NCBI GenBank assembly: GCA_021325525.1
Contig: JAJPHB010000146.1
Location: 1-43,374, forward strand
Length of the DNA: 43,374 nt
Direction of reading: 5' to 3'
DNA from: Alphaproteobacteria bacterium
GTDB taxonomy: Bacteria; Pseudomonadota; Alphaproteobacteria; ATCC43930; CGMCC-115725
The notes under the pieces: model-generated
Seen by the model: the letters and a program-made list of their open reading frames with translations, nothing else
Told to the model about the DNA's origin: nothing
Databases searched by the model: none
Position numbers and translations under genes: made by a program
In this document: positions 29,360-37,257 of the stretch, piece by piece
Layout: each line of letters begins with the position of its first letter
Numbering within the stretch: the stretch's first letter is position 1

Positions 29360-30724
29360 TCAGCCGCGCGGCCGCGCGGCCGAAGCCATCTTGCCTTCGA
29401 GGAATTTGAGCGCCGCCGCGAGCTGGCTGTCCTTGGAGGTGCCGATGATCGCGGGGTCGATCGGCGCGTCGCCGGCGGCACCGCCCGCGCCCGTCTCCGC
29501 CGCCGCCCCTTCCGGACTCGCCGTCCCGCGGATCGCGTTGAGCGCGCCCGTATTCTTGAGGGCGCCGCGCAGATCGGCCTCGTGGACGACGATGCCCTTG
29601 GCAAGACGCTCGCTCTTCGGCAAGCCGACGACGATATCGGGAAGGATGCCGTGGTCCTGAATGGAACGGCCCGAGGGCGTATAGTAGCGCGCCGTGGTCA
29701 GGCGGAGAGCGCCGCGGCCGTGCAGCGGGATGATCGTCTGCACCGAGCCCTTGCCGAAGCTGCCGGTGCCCATCACCGTCGCCCGGTGGTCGTCCTGCAG
29801 CGCCCCGGCGACGATCTCGGAGGCCGAAGCGGAGGCGCCGTTGATGAGCACGACCATGGGCGTGCCGCGAATGCGATCGCCATCGGCCGGCGCGGTATAG
29901 ACCTCGTCATCCTCGGATTCGCGCCCACGGGTCGAGACGATGGTGCCGCCGTCGAGGAAATCGCCGGCGACGTCGACCGCGGCGTCGAGAAGGCCGCCCG
30001 GATCGTTGCGCAGATCGAGGACGAGCCCCGCCAGATGCCCGCCGGCTTCGCGCTGCATCCGGCCGATGGCGTCGGTCAGCTCGTCCTGCGTCTGCTCGGT
30101 GAAGGTGCTGATCCGGGCGTAACCGATCCGGTTCGGCTCCAGCTTCGATTTCACGGAAACGACATGGATGACGGCGCGCGTCAGGGTGATGTCGAAGGGC
30201 GAGCGGCCGTTGCGCACGATCGTCAGCTCGATGCTGGTGCCGGCGGGACCCCGCAGGCGCTCGACCACCTCAGCGAGGTTCATGTTGTCGGTCGGCTGGC
30301 CGGTGATCTTGAGGATGAGGTCGCCGGCGCGGATGCCGGCGCGCGCCGCCGGCGTGTCGTCGATCGGCGAGACGACCTTCGGCACCCCGTCGGCCATGGT
30401 CAGCTCCATGCCGAGCCCGCCGAACTCGCCGCGTGTATCGCTCTGCATCTGGCGGTACTCTTTCTCGTCCATGTAATCGGAATGCGGGTCGAGCCCGGTC
30501 AAGGCGCCCTTCAAGGCGTTGGTGACGAACTTGTCGGTGTTGACCGGCTCGACATAGCTCTGCTTCACCCGCTGCAGCACGTCCTGAATGAGCGCCAGAT
30601 CGCCGTCATTGGCCGGCGGATCGCGCCGCGACGAGGCGTCCTGGCAGGCGAAGAGCGGCATCACGGTGAGAAGGGCGGCGGCCGCGCCGATGGCGGCGGG
30701 GCGCAGGCGAGAAGCGAGCTTCAT
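29360..30724 (-). CDS. ctpA: S41 carboxy-terminal processing peptidase
   Basis: This is a 454-residue periplasmic serine protease. The N-terminus is a signal with a possible lipobox (LFAC, Cys27). A PDZ domain spans about 100-185 (FGGLGMELTM, then GIRAGDLILKI). The S41 catalytic core shows S300 in the SASASE motif and K325 in GSFGKGSVQT, spaced 25 residues apart as in Prc/CtpA. It trims C-termini of envelope proteins, often affecting peptidoglycan hydrolases. ATG 30724 gives a proper signal peptide; 19 more in-frame residues upstream do not. The Ala/Gly-rich C-terminal 60 residues are usual for alphaproteobacterial CtpA. It stands alone, with no murein hydrolase or envC neighbour. Confidence 0.95.
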   Translation of the reverse strand: MKLASRLRPAAIGAAAALLTVMPLFACQDASSRRDPPANDGDLALIQDVLQRVKQSYVEPVNTDKFVTNALKGALTGLDPHSDYMDEKEYRQMQSDTRGEFGGLGMELTMADGVPKVVSPIDDTPAARAGIRAGDLILKITGQPTDNMNLAEVVERLRGPAGTSIELTIVRNGRSPFDITLTRAVIHVVSVKSKLEPNRIGYARISTFTEQTQDELTDAIGRMQREAGGHLAGLVLDLRNDPGGLLDAAVDVAGDFLDGGTIVSTRGRESEDDEVYTAPADGDRIRGTPMVVLINGASASASEIVAGALQDDHRATVMGTGSFGKGSVQTIIPLHGRGALRLTTARYYTPSGRSIQDHGILPDIVVGLPKSERLAKGIVVHEADLRGALKNTGALNAIRGTASPEGAAAETGAGGAAGDAPIDPAIIGTSKDSQLAAALKFLEGKMASAARPRG

Positions 30725-30880
30725 CGGGCGATCTCGAAATGGGGCGCAAGGCGGCGACAGCGTCTCCGCCGCTGCCAGCATATCGGGAATGCGGGGCGAT
30801 TTGGCAACAATCGAGTGGTGGCAGCGTGATCAATCCGAGGCGCGGCGGACGCCCCCGTGACCTCTTGCCGCAGCGCAAGC

Positions 30881-30895
30881 CGCGGCTCCGCCGCG
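30881..30895 (-). terminator. GC stem-loop after the Liv operon
   Basis: CGCGGC and GCCGCG (6 bp) around a TCC loop, 44 bases beyond the livF stop. It is short and lacks a T-tract; a weak terminator at best. Confidence 0.25.
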
Positions 30896-30938
30896 CCGCC
30901 GGAAACGTCGGGTTGAGATCGCTCCGCCTGCCGCCGCC

Positions 30939-31664
30939 TCATGCCGTGACTTCGCCGCCGAGATAGGCGGCGCGCAGCCGCGGGTCGCGCGCGAGCTCGG
31001 CCGCCGGCCCGCTGACGACGATGCGGCCCGTTTCCATGACATAGGCGCGATCGGCGAGGCGCAGCGCCTGCCGCGCGTTCTGCTCGACGAGGAGAATGGC
31101 GGTGCCGCTCTTGCGGATCGCGGCGATCACGGCGAAGACGGCGCGAACGAGGACGGGCGCGAGGCCCATCGACGGCTCGTCGAGAGAGAGGAGCCGCGGC
31201 TCGGCCATCAAGGCGCGGCCGATCGCCAGCATCTGCTGCTCGCCGCCGCTCAGCGTCCCGGCGAGCTGTCCCCGCCGTTCGGCAAGCCGCGGAAAGAGCT
31301 CGAATACGCGGGCGCTCCGCTCGGCAAGGAGACGCGGCACGGCGCGGTGAAGATACCCGCCGAGCATCAGATTCTCGGCGACGGTGAGGCCGGAGAAGAC
31401 GCGCCGGCCCTCCGGCACATGGCCGAGACCGCGCCCGACAATGGCGTGCGGCCGCAGATGCGTGATGTCCTGCCCGGCGAAGGCGACGCGGCCTTGGCGC
31501 GCCCGCTCGAGCCCCGTCACGGTGCGGAGCAGCGTCGTCTTGCCGGCGCCGTTGCTGCCGATGAGCGCGACGATCTCGCCTTCGCCCACCGTCAAGGAGA
31601 CGCCGCGCAGCGCCTCGATCTTGCCGTAGAAAGTGTGGAGGCGGTCGATCTCAAGCAGGGCCAA
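30939..31664 (-). CDS. livF: Branched-chain amino acid ABC transporter ATPase LivF
   Basis: This is a 241-residue ATPase. It has Walker A GSNGAGKTT (about 34-42), the LivF-specific VPEGRRVFSGLTVAENL, signature LSGGEQQML, Walker B LLSLDEPSMGLAP and LLVEQNARQAL as switch region. There is no ATG at the correct position. TTG 31664 starts a family-length protein with a GGAGG ribosome site 6 bases upstream, and overlaps the LivM-LivG stop by 14 bases. A longer ATG-started frame from 31730 would extend into the previous gene without similarity. It works with the fused LivG domain as the second ATPase of the importer. Confidence 0.93.
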   Translation of the reverse strand: MALLEIDRLHTFYGKIEALRGVSLTVGEGEIVALIGSNGAGKTTLLRTVTGLERARQGRVAFAGQDITHLRPHAIVGRGLGHVPEGRRVFSGLTVAENLMLGGYLHRAVPRLLAERSARVFELFPRLAERRGQLAGTLSGGEQQMLAIGRALMAEPRLLSLDEPSMGLAPVLVRAVFAVIAAIRKSGTAILLVEQNARQALRLADRAYVMETGRIVVSGPAAELARDPRLRAAYLGGEVTA

Positions 31665-33456
31665 GGGGCGCCTCCACCGCCTCGGCTTCGGCCTCGTCAC
31701 GGCCGAGGTAGGCGTCGATGACGCGCTCATCCGCCTGCACCGCGTCCGGCGGGCCGGAGGCGATGCACCTGCCGCGGTCGAGGACGATGACGCGGTCGGA
31801 GACGCGCATGACGAGATTCATGTCGTGCTCGATCAGAATGATCGTCGTGCCGAGCTCGCGGATGCGCGCGACGAGCCGCATCAGCGCGCCCTTCTCGCTC
31901 GGATTCATGCCGGCGGCGGGCTCGTCGAGGAGAAGGAGAAGCGGCCGGCTGGCGAGGGCCCGCGCAATTTCGAGGCGCCGCTGGTCGCCATAGGGAAGCT
32001 CGCCTGCGATGTGCCCCGCCTTTCCGGCAAGGCCGACGAAATCGAGCCAGAAATGGCCGGTGGCCGCGGCCGCGGCTTCCTCGCGCTTGACATGGGGCGC
32101 GTGGAGCAGCGTGCCGACGACACCCACCGCAAGGCGTGGATGCATGCCGATGAGGACGTTGTCGAGGGCCGTCAGGCTGCGGAACAGCCGAATTCCCTGG
32201 AAGGTCCGGGCGAGCCCCGCTTCGACGACGGCGTGCGGCGCCCGGCCGATGAGCGGCACGCCGGCGAGGCGCACCGCGCCGCGCTCGGGCGCGACGACGC
32301 CGGTGATCGCGTTGAAGACGGTGGTCTTGCCGGCGCCGTTCGGACCGATGATGCTGAGAAGCTCGCCGCGGCGGACGGCGAAGCCGACATCGTCGACCGC
32401 GACGAGCCCGCCGAAGCTGCAGCGCAGCCCCTCGACCTCGAGGAGCGGCCCCTCATACCCCGTCTCCGGCGCCGCGATCTCCGACCGTGCCGGCCGCGGC
32501 GACTCGCGCGGGACCGCGACCTTGCGGCCGCGCATCGGCCACAGCCCCTGCGGGCGGGCCAGCATCAGCACGACGAGGCCGAGCGAAAAGGCCAGCATCC
32601 GCCAGCCCTGAATGCTGCGCAGCACTTCCGGCAGCCCGACGACGACAGCGGCGCCGAGGATCACTCCCGGGATGCTGCCCATGCCGCCCAGCACGACGAC
32701 AATGAGGATGAGGACGGATTGCAGATAGGTGAAGCTCTGCGGATTGACGACGCCGAGCCGCGTCGCGAAGAAGCCGCCGGCGAGGCCCGCCCAGAGCGCC
32801 CCCATGATATAGGCGAGGAGCTTGACGCGCAGCGCCGGCACGCCGACCGCCTCGGCCGCGTCCTCGTCCTCGCGCAGGCCGAGCCAGGCGCGCCCGAGCC
32901 GCGAGACGGCAAGGCGGCGGACGAAATAGAGCGTCAGCACCAAGAGGCCGAGGACGAGATAGAAGAAGTCGCGCTGGGTCGAGAGGCGGTAGCCGAAGAA
33001 GACCGGGTGCGGGATGCCCCAAATGCCGTCGGGGCCGCCCGTGTAGTCGAGATTGGTGGCGGTGATGCGGATGATCTCGCCGAAGCCCAAGGTCACTATG
33101 GCGAGATAGTCACTCCGCAGGCGCAAGGTCGGGTAGCCGACGACGATGCCGCTCAGCCCGGCGAGGAGCATGCTGGCCGGCACCGTCTCCCAGTAGGTGA
33201 AGCCGGCCTTGGTCGTGAGCAGCCCCGCGGCATAGGCGCCGATCGCGAAGAAGGCGGCATAGCCGAGATCGAGGAGGCCGGCATAGCCGACGACGATGTT
33301 GAGGCCGAGGCCGAGGACGGCATAAGTGAGGATGCCGGTCCCGACCGAGATCTCGTAATTGTCGGCGAGGAGCGGGAAGACGAGCGCCGCGATGAGCAGC
33401 AGCGCCACGCCGCCGCGTCCGAGAATGCCGGCCTTTGCGAAGGCGCCGAGCCGCAT
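31651..33456 (-). CDS. LivM-LivG fusion: branched-chain amino acid ABC permease and ATPase
   Basis: This 601-residue protein joins two normally separate subunits. Residues 1 to about 305 are a LivM-type permease, with ILTYAVLGLGLNIVVGYAGLLDLG and the cytoplasmic loop LGRAWLGLREDEDAAEAVGV. After a 30-residue Arg/Pro/Glu linker comes a LivG-type ATPase: Walker A GPNGAGKTT (371-379), FQGIRLFRSLTALDNV, signature LPYGDQRRLEIARAL (the LivG form), Walker B LLLLDEPAAGMNP and IEHDMNLVM. Such fusions occur in several proteobacteria. It starts 3 bases after the livH stop. Confidence 0.95.
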   Translation of the reverse strand: MRLGAFAKAGILGRGGVALLLIAALVFPLLADNYEISVGTGILTYAVLGLGLNIVVGYAGLLDLGYAAFFAIGAYAAGLLTTKAGFTYWETVPASMLLAGLSGIVVGYPTLRLRSDYLAIVTLGFGEIIRITATNLDYTGGPDGIWGIPHPVFFGYRLSTQRDFFYLVLGLLVLTLYFVRRLAVSRLGRAWLGLREDEDAAEAVGVPALRVKLLAYIMGALWAGLAGGFFATRLGVVNPQSFTYLQSVLILIVVVLGGMGSIPGVILGAAVVVGLPEVLRSIQGWRMLAFSLGLVVLMLARPQGLWPMRGRKVAVPRESPRPARSEIAAPETGYEGPLLEVEGLRCSFGGLVAVDDVGFAVRRGELLSIIGPNGAGKTTVFNAITGVVAPERGAVRLAGVPLIGRAPHAVVEAGLARTFQGIRLFRSLTALDNVLIGMHPRLAVGVVGTLLHAPHVKREEAAAAATGHFWLDFVGLAGKAGHIAGELPYGDQRRLEIARALASRPLLLLLDEPAAGMNPSEKGALMRLVARIRELGTTIILIEHDMNLVMRVSDRVIVLDRGRCIASGPPDAVQADERVIDAYLGRDEAEAEAVEAPLGPA

Positions 33457-33459
33457 CGG

Positions 33460-34359
33460 CTACATCCGCTCGACGACGCGCTCGCCGAAGATGCCGCGCG
33501 GCCGGAACATCAGCATCAGGATGAGCGCGCCGAAGACGGCGACATCGCTCCAGCGCGAGGAGAAATAGCCGGCGGTGAAGGCTTCGAGGAGCCCGATCAC
33601 CATGCCGCCCACCATCGCGCCCGGAATGTTGCCGATGCCCCCGATCACCGCGGCGGTGAAGGCGCGGATGCCGAGGAGGAAGCCCATGGTGAAGGAGATT
33701 TCCGAATAATAGAGACCCATCATGACGCCGGCGGCGGCCGCCAAGGCCGAGCCGATGAAGAAGGTGAGGCGAATGACACCCTCGACATCGATGCCCATCA
33801 GCCGCGCCGCATCCTGATCGAGCGCGAGGGCGCGCATCGCCGTGCCGATGGCCGTGCGGTGGACGAAGAGATAGAGGCCCAGCATCAGGGCGAGGCTGAG
33901 AGCGAAGATGCCGATCTGGGTGACGCCGAGGCTGGCACCGCCGACCGGCAGATAGACAGAGGGGAGCAGATGCGGATAGGCCTTGAAACCGGCGCCGTAG
34001 CCGAGCTGGACGCCGTTCTCGAGGGCGAGCGACACGCCGAGCGCGGTGATGAGGATCGAGAGGCGCGAGCCGCGCAGCAGCGGCTCGTAGGCGAAGCGGT
34101 CGACGACGAGGCCAAGGATGCCGGTCGCCGCCATCGACAGCAGCAAGGCGACGGCAATAGCGGCGGCAATGGGGATATGCTGGATCGCGACTGTCGTCAG
34201 CAGCGTCCAGCCGATGAAGGCGCCGACCATCAAGAGGTCGCCATGCGCGAAATTGATGAGGCGGATGATGCCGTAGATCATCGTGTAGCCGAGCGCCGTC
34301 AGCGCATAGAAGGAGCCGACGGTGAGGCCGTTGAAGAGAAGCTGGAGGAAGAGGCTCAT
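33460..34359 (-). CDS. livH: Branched-chain amino acid ABC permease LivH
   Basis: This is a 299-residue inner-membrane permease. It has the family start FNGLTVGSFYALTALGYTMI (about 9-28) with IRLINFAHGDLLMVGAF following directly, the cytoplasmic EAA-like loop TAMRALALDQDAARLMGI, and GGIGNIPGAMVGG near the end. Together with the LivM portion of the fusion it forms the channel. The order binding protein, LivH, LivM-G, LivF on the minus strand is typical. A 176-base gap containing a stem-loop separates it from the binding-protein gene. Confidence 0.95.
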   Translation of the reverse strand: MSLFLQLLFNGLTVGSFYALTALGYTMIYGIIRLINFAHGDLLMVGAFIGWTLLTTVAIQHIPIAAAIAVALLLSMAATGILGLVVDRFAYEPLLRGSRLSILITALGVSLALENGVQLGYGAGFKAYPHLLPSVYLPVGGASLGVTQIGIFALSLALMLGLYLFVHRTAIGTAMRALALDQDAARLMGIDVEGVIRLTFFIGSALAAAAGVMMGLYYSEISFTMGFLLGIRAFTAAVIGGIGNIPGAMVGGMVIGLLEAFTAGYFSSRWSDVAVFGALILMLMFRPRGIFGERVVERM

Positions 34360-34388
34360 CGGATGTTAGTGCGGGCGCGGCGAGAGCA

Positions 34389-34418
34389 GCGGCCCTGAGG
34401 CATCGCGCAAGGGGCCGC
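34389..34418 (-). other. Stem-loop between the Liv binding-protein gene and livH
   Basis: GCGGCCC (34389-34395) pairs with GGGCCGC (34412-34418) around a 16-base loop. In this operon position a stem-loop commonly raises the level of the binding protein over the membrane subunits. It has no T-tract. A nearby CCCGG-CT-CCGGG palindrome (about 34477-34489) is GC-rich intergenic filler of unknown meaning. Confidence 0.35.
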
Positions 34419-34535
34419 CGCGTTGCGATCGGCTTTCAGGCCATCACGGCTCTGTCAAGCTCAACGCCCCTCACCCGGCTCCGGGCAAGGCTCGGCGACG
34501 CCGCGCCGGCCCTCCGCGTTTGAGGCTCATGGCCG

Positions 34536-35723
34536 TTACCCCGCCTTCGCCTTGCTCGCCGCCTTCACATCGACCCAGTGGCCGTTTTCCAGCGCCTTAT
34601 AGGCGGTGAACTGGTCGTTCTTGACGATGAGCGTGATGTAGACGGCGTTCTCGCGGTCGCCCTGCTGGTTGAAGGAGATGGTTCCCGTGATGCCGTGATA
34701 GTCCTTGGTCTGGTGCAGCGCTGCCGCGACCTTCTGGGGATCGGTCGATTTCGCCCGGTCCATCGCCGCCGCCGTGACGCCGATCGCGTCGTACTCATAG
34801 ACCGAGTAGGGGCCGGGCTCGTGGCCGAAGCGGCTCTGATACTCCTTGATGAAGTTCTGCACCTCGCTGCCGCCGAGGAATTGCGCCAGCGGCGCCGTGG
34901 TGATGATGAGGCCGTTCGCCGCCGGACCCGCGACTTTGAGCAGCGTCGGGTCGTTGTTGGCATCGCCCGCCATCAGCGTCGCCTTGACGCCGAGCGCCCG
35001 CGCCTCTTTGACGATGAGCGCCGCCTCGGAGTAGTAGCCCGTGTAATAGATAACGTCGGGATTGTCCGATTTGACGACCGACAAGACCGAGGTGTAGTCG
35101 CTCTGCCCGGGCGTGATCGCATCGAAATAGACGATGTCGACGCCGCCCAGCTTCTTCAGCGCCGCCCGCGTCTGCTCGGCGAGCCCGCGCGCATAGACCG
35201 TATTGTCGTGGATGATCGCGACGCGTTTCGCATGCAGCTCGTTCTTCATGAAATTGGCGGCGAAAGGCCCTTGCTCGTCGTCGCGGCCGATAACGCGGAA
35301 GACATCGGCAAAGCCTTGCTCGGTCAGCCGCGGATTGGTCGAAGCGTCGGCGACGAACGGCAGGCCGTGGTCATGGAAGACCGAGGATTCGGGAATGGCG
35401 GCACTGGAGCAATAGCCGCCGGCGATCGCTTGATCGCCGCTCTGGACGAGCTTCTCCGCCGCCTGGACGCCGATCTGCGCATCACACTGGTCGTCGGCCG
35501 TGTCGATCGCGATCTTGCGACCGAGGACGCCACTCTTCTTGTTGATGTCCTCGGCGGCGATCATCGCCGCGTTAGCGATATCGGTGCCGGCGCTCGCATA
35601 GCTGCCGGTGAGCGGCGCCGGCACGCCGATCTTGACCGGACCTTCCGCCGCGCGCGCCGGGGCGAGTGCGGCGCCGCCCAACGCGAGCGCCGCAACCAGC
35701 ATTGCCAGTTTCTGTTTTTCCAT
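34536..35723 (-). CDS. Periplasmic branched-chain amino acid-binding protein (LivK/LivJ type)
   Basis: This is a 395-residue type I periplasmic binding protein with a Sec signal peptide (basic start, LAMLVAALALGGAALAPARA, cleavage near residue 27). It has the Peripla_BP_6 landmarks: IGVPAPLTGSYASAG, then AEDINKKSGVLGRKI, a Cys pair (DDQC and GGYC) as in LivJ, and YSVYEYDAIGVTAAAM. ATG 35723 is the annotated start. An in-frame TTG at 35747 has a better ribosome site (GGAGGGAG) and would add 8 residues before the signal. It heads the Liv operon. Leu/Ile/Val, other amino acids or small amides are possible ligands. Confidence 0.94.
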   Translation of the reverse strand: MEKQKLAMLVAALALGGAALAPARAAEGPVKIGVPAPLTGSYASAGTDIANAAMIAAEDINKKSGVLGRKIAIDTADDQCDAQIGVQAAEKLVQSGDQAIAGGYCSSAAIPESSVFHDHGLPFVADASTNPRLTEQGFADVFRVIGRDDEQGPFAANFMKNELHAKRVAIIHDNTVYARGLAEQTRAALKKLGGVDIVYFDAITPGQSDYTSVLSVVKSDNPDVIYYTGYYSEAALIVKEARALGVKATLMAGDANNDPTLLKVAGPAANGLIITTAPLAQFLGGSEVQNFIKEYQSRFGHEPGPYSVYEYDAIGVTAAAMDRAKSTDPQKVAAALHQTKDYHGITGTISFNQQGDRENAVYITLIVKNDQFTAYKALENGHWVDVKAASKAKAG

Positions 35724-35848
35724 CGTTCCACACCCATTCCAGGACAATTGAACTCCCTCCTGAAACGGGTAACGCTGCGCGCGACTGGATAAGCGGCGGG
35801 TCGCGGATGGGTTTTGCGGCGGCGCGTGAGGCCATCCCGCGAGGAGAG

Positions 35849-36256
35849 ATGTTCCCACTCTCGAGAATGATCGAACACTTCTCCGATCATGCCGCCAACG
35901 AGCGGACCTTCCTCGCCTGGCTGCGGACCGGTCTTGCCGTCGCCGCCTTCGGCTTCGTCATCGAGAAGTTCGATCTCTTCCTCACCATCATGGCGCAGTC
36001 GGCCGACGGCGCGCGCGCCCTCGCGCAAGGCTGGACGGGACGGCTTTTCGCCCCGATCGGCCGCTACGAGGGCGTCATCCTCATCGCCCTCGGCATCGGC
36101 ATCATGATTCTCGGCACCGTGCGCTTCGCGCGCACCGCGCGCGAGATCGAGCGCGCCGAATACCGCCCCGCCCGCCACATGCGCCTCGAGATCCTGCTCT
36201 CCGGCCTGCTCGCCTTCCTCGCCTCCGGCCTCTGCCTCTTCCTCGTGCTGCAGTGA
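35849..36256 (+). CDS. DUF202/YidH-family membrane protein
   Basis: This is a small membrane protein of about 135 residues with three hydrophobic helices. It shows the DUF202 opening DHAANERTFLAWLRTGLAVA (about 13-32), a central helix ILIALGIGIMILGTVRF, and a last helix LLSGLLAFLASGLCLFLVL. Function is unknown in this family. The start is uncertain: ATG 35849 follows GAGGAGAG very closely, ATG 35807 would add 14 residues, and ATG 35867 begins at the conserved part. It is divergent from the Liv binding-protein gene and ends 12 bases from the convergent dioxygenase gene. Confidence 0.85.
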   Translation: MFPLSRMIEHFSDHAANERTFLAWLRTGLAVAAFGFVIEKFDLFLTIMAQSADGARALAQGWTGRLFAPIGRYEGVILIALGIGIMILGTVRFARTAREIERAEYRPARHMRLEILLSGLLAFLASGLCLFLVLQ

Positions 36257-36268
36257 GGCGCCGACGCC

Positions 36269-37183
36269 CTAGCCCCGGGCCTCGAAATTGGTGCCGAAAT
36301 CCGGCGGAGGCGGCGGGCCCCAGCGGTAGAGCGCGTCCTCGGGCGGATGGTCGGCAGCGCGCCAGGAGCCGTCCGGCGGAATGCGGTCGATGTCGCAGAA
36401 ATACTCGGCGAGGCTGCTCCACGGGTCGCGCAGATAATGGAAGAAATTGGAGCCGATGACATGGCGGCCGAGGCCCCAGCCGTCGCGATAGCCGCGCTCC
36501 ATCATATGACGCGCGCCCATGCCGATCTCGTCGACGGAGCCGACCTCGAAGCTCGCATGGTGAAAGCCGGGATTGGCGTCGCGCAGCAGCGCCACGACAT
36601 GATGGTCGCCGCCGCCCGGCAGATGCATGAAGGCGATCACCGGGCCGCAGCGGTCGGAAAGGCGCATGCCGAGGACCTCGGTATAGAAGGCGAGCATCGC
36701 CTCAAGCCGCGGCGTGAAGAGGAGAACATGGCCGAGGCGGTAGGGGCGCGGCGATGTTTTCGCCGGACAGCCCGGCACGCCGACGCGCGAATAGTGGCCG
36801 GGCGTGTTGAGGCGGACGGCTTCGGCGGGGCGCGCCGGCTGTGCCGCCTCGATGGCGAGATGGATGGCATTGCCGTCCGGATCGGAGAACCAGATCCCGC
36901 CGGCGAAGGCGGGATGCGGCGGCGGCGTCTCGGCGATGCCGCGCGCGGCGAGGCGCGCGCGAACCACGCCCAACCCGGCGTCGTCCGTGCCGAAGCGCAG
37001 ATGGTGGAGGCGCTTGCGGCCGCCCTCGACGAGATGGACCTGGTCCTGGGCGCGCCCGAGACAGCGGAAGGCGAGCACGTCGCCGCGTTCCTCGGCTTCG
37101 AGGCCGAAATCGGTGTAGAAGCGCCGCCCCGCCTCGACATCCGGCACGCTCAGCGCGTAGCTCAACAGCGACTGGACGCTCAT
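36269..37183 (-). CDS. Extradiol-type ring-cleavage dioxygenase (two VOC domains)
   Basis: This is a 304-residue protein of two vicinal-oxygen-chelate domains. The C-terminal one carries a full metal triad by position: H152 (RLGHVLLFTP), H209 (GFHHASFEV) and E260 (SLAEYFCDID), as in catechol 2,3-dioxygenase and biphenyl-diol dioxygenase. The N-terminal domain retains the FWxxDPxGN-like motif (IWFSDPDGNAIHL). It therefore probably uses Fe(II) and oxygen to cleave a catechol. No hydrolase, dehydrogenase or ring-hydroxylating oxygenase of a catechol pathway is adjacent, so the substrate is open. It lies 74 bases downstream of the polysaccharide-synthase stop and could be read from that unit. Confidence 0.88.
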   Translation of the reverse strand: MSVQSLLSYALSVPDVEAGRRFYTDFGLEAEERGDVLAFRCLGRAQDQVHLVEGGRKRLHHLRFGTDDAGLGVVRARLAARGIAETPPPHPAFAGGIWFSDPDGNAIHLAIEAAQPARPAEAVRLNTPGHYSRVGVPGCPAKTSPRPYRLGHVLLFTPRLEAMLAFYTEVLGMRLSDRCGPVIAFMHLPGGGDHHVVALLRDANPGFHHASFEVGSVDEIGMGARHMMERGYRDGWGLGRHVIGSNFFHYLRDPWSSLAEYFCDIDRIPPDGSWRAADHPPEDALYRWGPPPPPDFGTNFEARG

Positions 37184-37257
37184 CCGGGCCTCCTCCCGCT
37201 TCTCTTGAGCGGGTCAGTATATCGCCGACGCGCGGGCCGGTCGCGCGTCAAAGGCGG

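Noticed and set aside
31633-34398. 921-residue plus-strand open frame
   Set aside because: Antisense to livH and the LivM-LivG fusion; highly charged low-complexity translation typical of reverse-frame shadows.
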